Of a DNA stretch of 64,000 bases, positions 1 to 11,100 are shown one piece after another. Both the position numbers and the translations under genes were made by a program. Positions within the stretch are counted from its first letter, which is position 1. Every line of letters starts with the position of its first letter. Below the pieces are notes generated by a model, which saw only the letters and a list, made by a program, of their open reading frames with translations, searched no databases and was not told where the DNA came from. The stretch lies in contig NW_027459442.1 of assembly GCF_050624435.1 (NCBI RefSeq), positions 248,001-312,000 on the forward strand, written 5' to 3'. This DNA comes from Tenrec ecaudatus. Lineage: Eukaryota; Chordata; Mammalia; Afrosoricida; Tenrecidae.

Positions 1-279
1 AGGCTTAAGCTAAGGCACCCCTAGGCTTAGGCTAGGGCACCCCTAGGCTTAGGCTAGGACACCCCTAGGCTTAGGCTAGGGCAGCCCTGGCTTAGGCTAA
101 GGCTAGGGGACCCCTAGGCTTAGGCTAAGGCACCCCTAGGCTTAGGCTAGGGCACCACTTGGCTTAGGCTAGGGCACCCCTAGGCTTAGGCTAAGACTAG
201 GGGACCCCTAGGCTTAGGCTAAGGCACCCCTAGGCTTAGGTTAGTGCACCCCTAGGCTTAGGCTGGGGCACCCCTAGGC

Positions 280-291
280 TTAGGCTTAGGC
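280..291 (+). repeat. Tandem TTAGGC doublet
   Basis: Two consecutive TTAGGC hexamers occur here, from a unit with an extra CTTAGG. The same doublet is at 51,102-51,113 in the matching copy 50,822 bp downstream. Further examples lie near 6,660, 9,865, 14,930, 14,980, 18,220, 19,705, 21,757 and 46,630. TTAGGC is the nematode telomere repeat, but here it is part of a longer unit and never extends to a pure tract. Confidence 0.85.
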
Positions 292-919
292 TAGGGGACC
301 CCTAGGCTTAGGCTAAGCTAGGGGACTCCTAGGTTTAGGCTAGGGCACCCCTAGGCTTAGGCTAGGGCACCCCAAGGGTTAGGCTAGGGCACGCCTACAC
401 TTAGGGTGGGGCACCCCTAGGCTTAGGCTAAGGCTAGGGCTCCACTAGCCTAAGGCTAGCGTACCCCTAGGCTTTGGCTACGGCACCCCTAGACTTAGGC
501 TAGGGCACCCCTAGGCTTAGGCTAGGGTACCCCTAGGCTTAGGCTAAGGCTAGGGCTCCTCTAGCCTAACGCTAGGGCATCCCTAGGCTTGGGCTAGGGA
601 ACCCCTAGGCTTAGGATAGGGCACCCCTAGGCTTAGGCTAGGGCACCCCAAGGCTTTGGCTAAGGCTAGGGCTCCCCTAGCCTAAGGCTAGGGCACCCCT
701 AAGCTTTGGCTAGAGAACCCCTAGGCTTAGGGTAGGGCACCCCTAGGCTTAGGATAGTTCACCCCTAGGCTTAGGATAGGGCACCCCTAGGCTTAGGATA
801 TGGCACCCCTAGGCTTAAGCTAAGGCTAGGGCTCCACTAGACTAAGGCTAGGACACCCCTAGCCTTAGGCTGGGACAACCCTAGGCTTAGGCTAGGGCAC
901 CCCTAGGTTTAGGCTAGGG

Positions 920-941
920 CACCCCTAGGCTTAGGCTAGGG
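920..941 (+). repeat. Type A monomer (22 bp), reference example
   Basis: A canonical copy of the commonest unit. It starts CAC, followed by the 19-base core. The core has six-base inverted arms, CCCTAG and CTAGGG, flanking GCTTAGG, so even the plain unit could form a small stem. The centre holds TTAGGC. Common single-base variants elsewhere hit the linker (CAA, CAT, CAG), the first CTAGG (CGTAGG, CATAGG, CAAGG, CTTGG) and the second half (GTTAGG, GGATAGGG, GCTATGG, GCTACGG). Confidence 0.95.
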
Positions 942-1950
942 CACCCCTAGGCTTAGGGTAGGGCACCACAAGCTTAGGCTAAATAGGGCTCCCCTAGCAT
1001 AAGGCTAGGGCACCCGTAGGCTGAGGCTAGGGCAACTATAGGCTTAGGCTAGGGCACACCTAGGCTTAGGCTAGGGTACACCTAGCTTAGGCTAAGGCTT
1101 GGAGTCCCTAGCCTAAGGCTAGGGCACCCCTAGGCTTTGGGTAGGGCACCTTTAGGCTTTGGCTAGGGCACCCCTTGGCTTAGGCTAGGGCACCCCTAGG
1201 CTAAGGCTAAGGCTAGGGCTCCACTAGCCTAAGGCTAGGGCACCCCTAGGGTTAGGCTAGGGCACCCCTAGGCATAGGCTAGGACACCTCAAGGCTTAGG
1301 CAAGGGCACTTTTAGCCTTAGGCTAGGGCACCCCTAGGCTTAGGCTAGGACACCCCTAGGCTTAGGCTAAGGCTAGCGCTCCCCTAGCCTAAGGCTAGGG
1401 CACCCCTAGGCTAAGCCTAGGGCATCCCTAGGCTTAGGCTAGAGCACCCCTAGGCTTAGGCTAAGGCTAAGGCTTCCCTAGCCTAAGGCGTGGGCAACCC
1501 TAGACTCAAGTTATGGCAACCCTAGGCTTATGCTAGGGCATTCCTAGGCTAGACTAAGGCTAGGGCTCCCCTAGCCTCAGGCTAGGGCACCCGTAGGCTC
1601 AGGCTAGGGCACCCCTAGGCTCAGGCAAAGGCACCCCTAGGTTTAGGCTAGGGCACCACTAAGCTTAGGCTAGGGCACCCCTAGACGAAGGCTAAGGCTA
1701 GGTGTCCCCTAGCCTAAGGCTAGGGCATCGCTAGGCTTAGGCTAGGGCAACCGTAGGCTTAGGCTCGGGCAACCCAAGGCTTAGGCTATGGCTAGGGGAC
1801 CCCTAGACTTAGGCTAAAGCACCCCTAGGCTTAGGTTAGGGAACCCCTAGGTAAGGCTAGGGCACCCCTAGGCTTAGGCTAAAGCTAGGGCTCCCCTAGG
1901 CTTAGGGCTAGGGCATCCCTAGGCTTTGGCTATGGCACCCCTAGGCTTAG

Positions 1951-3962
1951 GGCTAGGGCTAGGGGACCCCTAGGCTTAGGCTAAGGCACCCCTAGGCTTA
2001 GGCTAGGGCACCCCTAGGCTTAGGCTAGGGCACCCCTAGGCTTAGGCTAGGGCACCCCTGGCTTAGGCTAAGGCTAGGGGACCCCTCGGCTTAGGCTAAG
2101 GCACCCCTAGGCTTAGGCTAGGGCACCACTTGGCTTAGGCTAGGGCACCCCTAGGCTTAGTCTAAGACTAGGGGACCCCTAGGCTTAGGCTAAGGCACCC
2201 CTAGGCTTAGGCTATTGCACCCCTAGGCTTAGGCTGGGGCACCCTAGGCTTTGGCTTAGGCTAGGGTACCCCTAAGCTTTGGCTAAGGCACCCCTAGACT
2301 TAGGCTAGGGCACCCCTAGGCTTAGGCTAGGGTACCCCTAGGCTTAGGCTAAGGCTAGGGCTCCTCTAGCCTAACGCTAGGGCATCCCTAGGCTTGGGCT
2401 AGGGAACCCCTAGGCTTAGGATAGGGCACCCCTAGCTTAGGCTAGGGCACCCCAAGGCTTTGGCTAAGGCTAGGGCTCCCCTAGCCTAAGGCTAGGGCAC
2501 CCCTAGGCTTTGGCTAGAGCACCCCTAGCCTTAGGGTAGGGCACCCCTAGGCTTAGGATAGTTCACCCCTAGGCTTAGGATAGGGCACCCCTAGGCTTAG
2601 GATAGGGCACCCCTAGGCTTAGGCTAAGGCTAGGGCTCCACTAGACTAAGGCTAGGACACCCCTAGCCTTAGGCTGGGACAACCCTAGGCTTAGGCTAGG
2701 GCACCCCTAGGTTTAGGCTAGGGCACCCCTAGGCTTAGGCTAGGGCACCCATAGGTTTAGGCTAGGGCGCCCCAAGGCTTAGGCTAAGGCTAGGGCTCCC
2801 CTTGTCTAAGGCTATGGCACCCCTAGGCTTAGGTTAGGGCACCCCTAGGCTTAGGCTAGAACACCCGTAGGCTTAGGCTAGGGCACCCCTAGCCTCAGAC
2901 TAGGGCACCCCTAGGCTCAGGCTAGGGCACCCCTAGGCTTAGACTAGGGCACCCCTAGGCTAAGGCTAAGGCTAGGGCTTCCCTAGCCTAAGGCTATGGC
3001 ACCCCTAGGCTCAGGAAAGGGCACACCTAGGCTTAGACTAGGGCACCCATATGCTTAGGAAAAGGCTAGGGCTCCCCTAGCCTAAGGCTAGGGCACCCCT
3101 AGGCTTAGGCTAGGGCAACCCTAGGCTTAGGCTTGGGCACCCCAAGGCTTTGGGTAGGGCACCTTTAGGCTTTGGCTAGGGCACCCCTTGGCTTAGGCTA
3201 GGGCACCCCTAGGCTAAGGCTAAGGCTAGGGCTCCACTAGCCTAAGGCTAGGGCACCCCTAGGGTTAGGCTAGGGCACCCCTAGGCATAGGCTAGGACAC
3301 CTCAAGGCTTAGGCAAGGGCACTTTTAGCCTTAGGCTAGGGCACCCCTAGGCTTAGGCTAGGACACCCCTAGGCTTAGGCTAAGGCTAGCGCTCCCCTAG
3401 CCTAAGGCTAGGGCACCCCTAGGCTAAGCCTAGGGCATCCCTAGGCTTAGGCTAGAGCACCCCTAGGCTTAGGCTAAGGCTAAGGCTTCCCTAGCCTAAG
3501 GCGTGGGCACCCCTAGACTCAGGTTATGGCTACCCTAGGCTTATGCTAGGGCATTCCTAGGCTAGACTAAGGCTAGGGCTCCCCTAGCCTCAGGCTAGGG
3601 CACCCGTAGGCTCAGGCTAGGGAACCCCTAGGCTCAGGCAAAGGCACCCCTAGGTTTAGGCTAGGGCACCACTAAGCTTAGGCTAGGGCACCCCTAGACG
3701 TAGGCTAAGGCTAGGTGTCCCCTAGCCTAAGGCTAGGGCATCGCTAGGCTTAGGCTAGGGCAACCGTAGGCTTAGGCTCGGGCAACCCAAGGCTTAGGCT
3801 ATGGCTAGGGGACCCCTAGACTTAGGCTAAAGCACCCCTAGGCTTAGGTTAGGGAACCCCTAGGTTAAGGCTAGGGCACCCATAGGCTTAGGCTAAAGCT
3901 TGGGCTCCCCTAGGCTTAGGCTAGGGCATCCCTAGGCTTTGGCTATGGCACCCCTAGGCTTA
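1951..3962 (+). repeat. R1 higher-order repeat, copy b (hybrid)
   Basis: A 2,012 bp unit opening with GGCTAGGGCTAGGGG. Its first part, 1,951-3,151, follows 52,773-53,975 (offset 50,822-50,846). After the GGCTTT at ~3,151 it switches to the sequence of copy a, matching 1,139-1,950. It therefore looks like the product of an unequal exchange between two R1 subtypes, both of which are still present in the window. Confidence 0.82.
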
Positions 3963-4827
3963 GGCTAGGGCTAGGGGACCCCTAGGCTTAGGCTAAGGCA
4001 CCCCTAGGCTTAGGCTAGGGCACCCCTAGGCTTAGGCTAGGGCACCCCTAGGCTTAGGCTAGGGCACCCCTGGCTTAGGCTAAGGCTAGGGGACCCCTAG
4101 GCTTAGGCTAAGGCACCCCTAGGCTTAGGCTAGGGCACCACTTGGCTTAGGCTAGGGCACCCCTAGGCTTAGTCTAAGACTAGGGGACCCCTAGGCTTAG
4201 GCTAAGGCACCCCTAGGCTTAGGCTAGTGCACCCCTAGGCTTAGGCTGGGGCACCCCTAGGCTTTGGCTTAGGCTAGGGTACCCCTAAGCTTTGGCTAAG
4301 GCACCCCTAGACTTAGGCTAGGGCACCCCTAGGCTTAGGCTAGGGTACCCCTAGGCTTAGGCTAAGGCTAGGGCTCCTCTAGCCTAACGCTAGGGCATCC
4401 CTAGGCTTGGGCTAGGGAACCCCTAGGCTTAGGATAGGGCACCCCTAGGCTTAGGCTAGGGCACCCCAAGGCTTTGGCTAAGGCTAGGGCTCCCCTAGCC
4501 TAAGGCTAGGGCACCCCTAGGCTTTGGCTAGAGCACCCCTAGCCTTAGGGTAGGGCACCCCTAGGCTTAGGATAGTTCACCCCTAGGCTTAGGATAGGGC
4601 ACCCCTAGGCTTAGGATAGGGCACCCCTAGGCTTAGGCTAAGGCTAGGGCTCCACTAGACTAAGGCTAGGACACCCCTAGCCTTAGGCTGGGACAACCCT
4701 AGGCTTAGGCTAGGGCACCCCTAGGTTTAGGCTAGGGCACCCCTAGGCTTAGGCTAGGGCACCCATAGGTTTAGGCTAGGGCGCCCCAAGGCTTAGGCTA
4801 AGGCTAGGGCTCCCCTTGTCTAAGGCT
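3963..4827 (+). repeat. R1 higher-order repeat, copy c (truncated)
   Basis: Begins with the same GGCTAGGGCTAGGGG start and tracks copy b at an offset of 2,012-2,014 bp until the TGTCTAAGGCT at ~4,817-4,827. Beyond this the sequence changes in mid-unit to the 3.2 kb B-HOR family, without any non-satellite base between them. The switch lies in sequence common to both families (CTAAGGCT), as expected for homologous exchange. Confidence 0.82.
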
Positions 4828-5060
4828 TGGGCACCCCTACGCTTGGGCTAGGGCAGCCCTAGGCTTATTCTAAGGCTAGGGCTCCCCTAGCCTAAGGCTA
4901 GGGCACACCTAGGCTTAGGCTAGGGAAGCCCTAGGCTTAGGCTAAGGCTAGGGCTCCCCTAGCCTAAGGCTTGGGCACCCCTACGCTTGGGCTAGGGCAG
5001 CCCTAGGCTTATTCTAAGGCTAGGGCTCCCCTAGCCTAAGGCTAGGGCACCCCTAGGCTT
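4827..5060 (+). repeat. 144-bp local tandem duplication
   Basis: A segment with the rare variants CCCTACGCTTGGG and GGCTTATTCTAAGG occurs twice, with ATTC at 4,867 and 5,011 (144 bp apart). Six standard units plus one A' insertion account for a spacing near this. It sits at the switch from R1 to the 3.2 kb family and belongs to the latter: the same variants recur at 8,217 and 12,000. Confidence 0.8.
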
Positions 5061-6046
5061 CGGCTAGGGCACCCCTAGGCTTAGGTTAAGGCTAGGGCTC
5101 CCGTATCCTAAGGCTAGGGCACCCCTAGGCTTAGGCTAGGGCACCCCTAGGCATAGGCTAAGGCTAGGGCTCCCCTAGCCTAACCCTAGGGCACAACTAG
5201 GCTTAGGCTAAGGCACCCCTAGGCTTAGGCTAGGGAACCCCTAACTTAGGCCATGGCACCCCTAGTCTTAGGCTAGGGCACCCCTAGGCTTAGGCTAGGG
5301 CACCCCTAGGCTTATGCTAGGCCACCCCTAGGCTTAGGCTAAGGCTAGGGCTCCCTGTAGCCTAACCCTAGGGCACACCTAGGCTTAGGCTAAGGCACCC
5401 CTAGGCTTAGGCTAGGGCACCCCTAAGCTTAGGCTAGGGCACCCACAGTCTTAGGCTAGGGCACCCCTAGGCTTAGGCTAGTGCACCCCTAGGCTTAAGC
5501 TAAGGTTAGGGCTCACCTAGCCTAAGGCTAGGGCACCCCTAGGCATAGGCTAGGGCACCCCTAGGCTTAGGCTAAGGCTAGGGCACCCCTAGCCTAAGGC
5601 TAGGGCACCCCTAGGCTTAGGTTAGGGCAACCCTAGCCTTAGGCTAGGGCACCCCTAGGCTTAGGCTAGGGCACCCCTAGGCTTAGGCTAAGGCTACGGC
5701 TCCCCTAGCCTAAGGCTAGGGCACCCCTAGGCATAGGCTAGGGCACCCCTTGGCTTAGGCTAAGGCTAGTGCTCCCCTAGCCTAAGGCTAGGGCATCCCT
5801 AGTGATAGGCTAGGGCACCCCTAGGCTTAGACTAGGGCACCCCTAGGCTTAGGCTAGGGCAGCCATAGGCTTAGGCTAAGGCTAGCGCTCCCCTAGCTAA
5901 GGCCTGGGCACCCCTAGGCTTAGGCTACGGCACCCCTAGGCTTAAGCTAAGGCTAGGGCTCCCCTATCCTCAGGCTACGGCACCCGTAGTCTCAGGCTAG
6001 GGCACCCCTAGGCTCAGGCTAGGGCACCCCTAGGCTTAGGCTAGGG

Positions 6047-6074
6047 CACCCCTAGGCTTAGGCTAAGGCTAGGG
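6047..6074 (+). repeat. Type A' monomer (28 bp), reference example
   Basis: This unit equals type A plus a six-base internal duplication: TTAGGCTAAGGCTAGGG replaces TTAGGCTAGGG. It recurs every ~90-160 bp throughout the window. It is nearly always followed by a unit whose linker is CTC instead of CAC, so the junction reads GGGCTCCCC. The 28-mer shifts the register of the 22-bp rhythm by six bases each time it appears. Simple internal slippage can explain its origin; its regular placement then reflects copying of larger units. Confidence 0.93.
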
Positions 6075-6582
6075 CTCCCCTAGCCTAAGGCTAGAGCACC
6101 CCTAGGCTTAGGCTAGGGCACCCCTAGGCTTAGGCTAGGGCACCCCTAGGCTTAGGCTAGTGCACCCCTAGGCTTACGCTAGGGCACCCCTAGGCTTAGG
6201 CTAGGACACACCTTGGCTTAGGCTAGGGCACCCCTAGGCTTAGGCTAGGGCACCCCTAGGCGTAGGCTAAGAGTAGGGCTCCTCTACGCTTAGGTTAGGG
6301 TACCCCGAGGATTAGGGTAGGTCACCCCTAGGCTTAGGCTAGGGCATCCCTAGGCTTAGGCTAGGGCACACCTAGGCTTAGGCTAAGGCTAGGGCTCCCC
6401 TAGGCTTAGGCTAGGGCACCCCTTGGCTTAGGCTAGGGCACACCTAGGCTTAGGCTAGGGCACCCCTAGGCTTAGGCTAAGGCCAGGGCTCCCCTAGGCT
6501 TAGGCTAGGGCACCCCTTGGCTTAGGCTAGGGCACACCTAGGTTTAGGCTAGGGCACTCCTAGGCTTAGGCTAAGGCTAGGG

Positions 6583-6604
6583 CTCCCCTAGCCTAAGGCT
6601 AGGG
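6583..6604 (+). repeat. Type B dyad monomer (22 bp), reference example
   Basis: Starts CTC and holds CCCTAGCCTAAGGCTAGGG at 6586-6604, a perfect inverted repeat with nine-base arms and one central base. Relative to type A it changes the centre from GCTTAGG to CCTAAGG, which completes the dyad. Frequent variants are CCTCAGG, GACTAAGG, CCTAACG and CCTACGG, most of which break only one or two pairs. It follows the 28-bp unit in almost all cases. There is no T-run after it, so it is not a terminator-type hairpin. Confidence 0.93.
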
Positions 6605-8126
6605 CACCCCTAGGCTTACGCTAAGGCACCCCTAGGCTTACGCTAGGGCACCCCTAGGCTTAGGCTTAGGCTAGGGCATCCCTAGCCTAAGGCTAGGGCA
6701 CCCCTTGGCTTGGGCTAGGGTACCCCGAGGCTTAGGCGAGGGCACCCCTAGGCTTAGGCTAGGGCACACCTAGACTTAGGCTAAGGCTAGGGCTCCCTTA
6801 GCCTTAGGCTAGGGCAGCCCTAGGCTTAGGATAAGATTAGGGCTCCCCTAGCCTAAGGTTAGGGCACCCCTAGGCTTAGTCTAGGGCACCCCTAGGCTTA
6901 GGCTAGGGCACCCCTAGGCTTAGGCTAAGGCTAGGGCTCCCCTAGCCTACGGCTAGAGCTCCCCTAGCCTAAGGCTAGGGAACCCCTAGGCTTAGGCTAG
7001 GGCAACCCTAGGCTTAGGCTAGGGGAACCCTACGCTTAGGTTACGGCAACCCTAGGCTTAGGCTAGGGCACCCCTAGGCTTAGGGTAGGGCACCCCTAGG
7101 CTTAGGATAGGGCACCCCTAGGCTTAGGCTAAGGCTTGGGCTCCACTAGCCTCAGGTTAGGGCACCCCTAGACTCAGGTTATGGCACACCTAAGCTTAGG
7201 CTAGGGCAATCCTAGGCTTAGGATAAGGCTAGGGCTCCCCTAGCCTCAGACTAGGGCACCCCTAGCCTAAGGCTACGGCACCCCTAGGCTCAGGAAAGGG
7301 AACCGCTAGGCTTAGACTAGGGCACCCATAGGCTTAGGAAAAGGCTAGGGCTCCCCTAGCCTAAGGCTAGGGCACCCCTAGGCTTATGCTAGGGCACCCC
7401 TAGGCTTAGGCTTGGGCACCCCTAGGGTTTAGCTAGGGTTCCCCTAATCTTAGGCTAAGGCTAAGGCTCCCCTAGACTCAGGCTACTGCACCCCTAGACT
7501 CAGGCTATGACACCCCTAGGCTTAGGCTTGGGCAATCCTAGGCTAGACTAACGCTAGGGCTCCCCTATCCTCAGGCTACGGCACCCTTAGTCTCAGGCTA
7601 GGACACCCCTAGGCTCAGGCTAGGGCACCCCTAGGCTTAGGCTAGGGCACCCCTAGGCTTAGGCTAAGGCTAGGGCTACCCTAGCCTAAGGCTAGAGCAC
7701 CCCTAGGCTTAGGCTAAGGCACCCCTAAGCTTAGGTTAAGGCTAGGGCTCCCCTAACCTAAGGCTAGGGCCCCCCTACGCTTAGGCTAAGGCTAGGGCTC
7801 CCCTAGTCTAAGGCTAGGGCACCCTTAGGCTTAGGTTATGGCACCCCTAGGCTTAGGCTAGGGCACCCCTAGGCTTAGGCTAGGACACCACTAGGCTGAG
7901 GAAGGGCACCCCTAGGCTTAGGCTAAGGCTAGGGCTCCCCTAGCCTAAGGCTAGGGCACCCCTAGACTTTGGTGAGGGCACCCCTAGGCTTAGACTAGGG
8001 CAACCCTAGGCTTAGGTTAGGGCACCGCTAGCCTTAGGCCAAGGCACCCCTAGGCTTAGGCTAGGGCACCCCTAGGCTTAGGTAGGGAACCCCTATGCTT
8101 AGGCTAGGGCACCCCTAGGCTTAGGC

Positions 8127-11100
8127 TAGGGAAGCCCTAGGCTTAGGCTAAGGCTAGGGCTCCCCTAGCCTATGGCTTGGGCACCCATACGCTTGGGCTA
8201 GGGCAGCCCTAGGCTTATTCTAAGGCTAGGGCTCCCCTAGCCTAAGGCTAGGGCACCCCTAGGCTTCGGCTAGGGCACCCCTAGGCTTAGGTTAAGGCTA
8301 GGGCTCCCGTATCCTAAGGCTAGGGCACCCCTAGGCTTAGGCTAGGGCACCCCTCGGCTTAGGCTAAGGCTAGGGCTCCCCTAGCCTAACCCTAGGGCAC
8401 AACTAGGCTTAGGCTAAGGCACCCCTAGGCTTAGGCTAGGGAACCCCTAACTTAGGCCATTGCACCCCTAGTCTTAGGCTAGGGCACCCCTAGGCTTAGG
8501 CTAGGGCACCCCTAGGCTTATGCTAGGCCACCCCTAGGCTTAGGCTAAGGCTAGGGCTCCCTGTAGCCTAACCCTAGGGCACACCTAGGCTTAGGCTAAG
8601 GCACCCCTAGGCTTAGGCTAGGGCACCCCTAAGCTTAGGCTAGGGCACCCACAGTCTTAGGCTAGGGCACCCCTAGGCTTAGGCTAGGGCACCCCTAGGC
8701 TTAAGCTAAGGTTAGGACTCACCTAGCCTAAGGCTAGGGCACCCCTAGGCATAGGCTAGGGCACCCCTAGGCTTAGGCTAAGGCTAGGGCACCCCTAGCC
8801 TAAGGCTAGGGCACCCCTAGGCTTAGGTTAGGGCAACCCTAGCCTTAGGCTAGGGCACCCCTAGGCTTAGGCTAGGGCACCCCTAGGCTTAGGCTAAGGC
8901 TACGGCTCCCCTAGCCTAAGGCTAGGGCACCCCTAGGCATAGGCTAGGGCACCCCTTGGCTTAGGCTAAGGCTAGTGCTCCCCTAGCCTAAGGCTAGGGC
9001 ATCCCTAGTGATAGGCTAGGGCACCCCTAGGCTTAGACTAGGGCACCCCTAGGCTTAGGCTAGCGCAGCCATAGGCTTAGGCTAAGGCTAGCGCTCCCCT
9101 AGCCTAAGGCCTGGGCACCCCTAGGCTTAGGCTACGGCACCCCTAGGCTTAAGCTAAGGCTAGGGCTCCCCTATCCTCAGGTTACGGCACCCGTAGTCTC
9201 AGGCTAGGGCACCCCTAGGCTCAGGCTAGGGCACCCCTAGGCTTAGGCTAGGGCACCCCTAGGCTTAGGCTAAGGCTCGGGCTCCCCTAGCCTAAGGCTA
9301 GAGCACCCCTAGGCTTAGGCTAGGGCACCCCTAGGCTTAGGCTAGGGCACCCCTAGGCTTAGGCTCTTGCACCCCTAGACTTACGCTAGGGCACCCCTAG
9401 GCTTAGGCTAGGACACACCTTGGCTTAGGCTAGGGCACCCCTAGGCTTAGGCTAGGGCACCCCTAGGCGTAGGCTAAGAGTAGGGCTCCTCTACGCTTAG
9501 GTTAGGGTACCCCGAGGATTAGGGTAGATCACCCCTAGGCTTAGATTAGGGCATCCCTAGGCTTAGGCTAGGGCACACCTAGGCTTAGGCTAAGGCTAGG
9601 GCTCCCCTAGGCTTAGGCTAGGGCACCCCTTGGCTTAGGCTAGGGCACACCTAGGCTTAGGCTAGGGCACCCCTAGGCTTAGGCTAAGGCCAGGGCTCCC
9701 CTAGGCTTAGGCTAGGGCACCCCTTGGCTTAGGCTAGGGCACACCTAGGTTTAGGCTAGGGCACTCCTAGGCTTAGGCTAAGGCTAGGGCTCCCCTAGCC
9801 TAAGGCTAGGGCACCCCTAGGCTTACGCTAAGGCACACCTAGGCTTACGCTAGGGCACCCCTAGGCTTAGGCTTAGGCTAGGGCATCCCTAGCCTAAGGC
9901 TAGGGCACCCCTTGGCTTGGGCTAGGGTACCCCGAGGCTTAGGCGAGGGCACCCCTAGGCTTAGGCTAGGGCACACCTAGACTTAGGCTAAGGCTAGGGC
10001 TCCCTTAGCCTTAGGCTAGGGCAGCCCTAGGCTTAGGATAAGATTAGGGCTCCCCTAGCCTAAGGTTAGGGCACCCCTAGGCTTAGTCTAGGGCACCCCT
10101 AGGCTTAGGCTAGGGCACCCCTAGGCTTAGGCTAAGGCTAGGCCTCCCCTAGCCTACGGCTAGAGCTCCCCTAGCCTAAGGCTAGGGAACCCCTAGGCTT
10201 AGGCTAGGGCGACCCTAGGCTTAGGCTAGGGCAACCCTACGCTTAGGTTACGGCAACCCTAGGCTTAGGCTAGGGCACCCCTAGGCTTAGGGTAGGGCAC
10301 CCCTAGGCTTAGGATAGGGCACCCCTAGGCTTAGGCTAAGGCTTGGGCTCCACTAGCCTCAGGTTAGGGCACCCCTAGACTCAGGTTATGGCACACCTAA
10401 GCTTAGGCTAGGGCAATCCTAGGCTTAGGATAAGGCTAGGGCTCCCCTAGCCTCAGACTAGGGCACCCCTAGCCTAAGGCTACGGCACCCCTAGGCTCAG
10501 GAAAGGGAACCGCTAGGCTTAGACTAGGGCACCCATAGGCTTAGGAAAAGGCTAGGGCTCCCCTAGCCTAAGGCTAGGGCACCCCTAGGCTTATGCTAGG
10601 GCACCCCTAGGCTTAGGCTTGGGCACCCTAGGGTTTAGCTAGGGTTCCCCTAATCTTAGGCTAAGGCTAAGGCTCCCCTAGACTCAGGCTACTGCACCCC
10701 TAGACTCAGGCTATGACACCCCTAGGCTTAGGCTTGGGCAATCCTAGGCTAGACTAACGCTAGGGCTCCCCTATCCTCAGGCTACGGCACCCTTAGTCTC
10801 AGGCTAGGACACCCCTAGGCTCAGGCTAGGGCACCCCTAGGCTTAGGCTAGGGCACCCCTAGGCTTAGGCTATGGCTAGGGCTACCCTAGCCTAAGGCTA
10901 GAGCACCCCTAGGCTTAGGCTAAGGCACCCCTAAGCTTAGGTTAAGGCTAGGGCTCCCCTAACCTAAGGCTAGGGCCCCCCTACGCTTAGGCTAAGGCTA
11001 GGGCTCCCCTAGTCTAAGGCTAGGGCACCCTTAGGCTTAGGTTATGGCACCCCTAGGCTTAGGCTAGGGCACCCCTAGGCTTAGGCTAGGACACCACTAG

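Larger units (their letters stand above)
1..1950 (+). repeat. R1 higher-order repeat, copy a
   Basis: First copy of a ~2.0 kb HOR; the window cuts off about its first 20 bases. It matches 50,823-52,772 at a constant offset of 50,822 bp at every landmark I measured (units at 85, 280, 751 and 1,951). Landmarks in order are CCCTGG (85), CTACACTTAGGGTGGGG (~391), GATAGTTCACCCC (~753), ACTTTTAGCC (~1,308), GGCATTCCTAGG (~1,538) and AGACGAAGG (~1,682). Compared with copy b it holds ~167 bp more between 85 and 751 and lacks a ~200 bp segment found in b at ~2,813-3,151. Confidence 0.85.
4921..8126 (+). repeat. B-HOR copy 1 (3,206 bp)
   Basis: First copy of a 3.2 kb HOR starting at TAGGGAAGCC. Landmarks are GGCTTATTCTAAGG (5,006), TAACTTAGGCCATGG (~5,242), CTAGTGATAGG (~5,800), CTAGGACACACCTTGG (6,201), GTACCCCGAGGATTAGG (~6,290) and GGTAGGGAACCCCTATGC (8,081). 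All repeat exactly 3,206 bp later. I counted only a few tens of single-base differences from copy 2, and two one-base indels that cancel out, so identity is about 99% by eye. Confidence 0.88.

Noticed and set aside
1390..1430. Inverted units suggested by CTAAGCCTAGGG
   Set aside because: The flanking linkers (CACCCC before, CATCCC after) remain in the plus orientation. It is a base variant of one unit, not a reversed segment.
6583..6604. Intrinsic transcription terminator
   Set aside because: The dyad is not followed by a T-run, it recurs hundreds of times and there are no genes to terminate.
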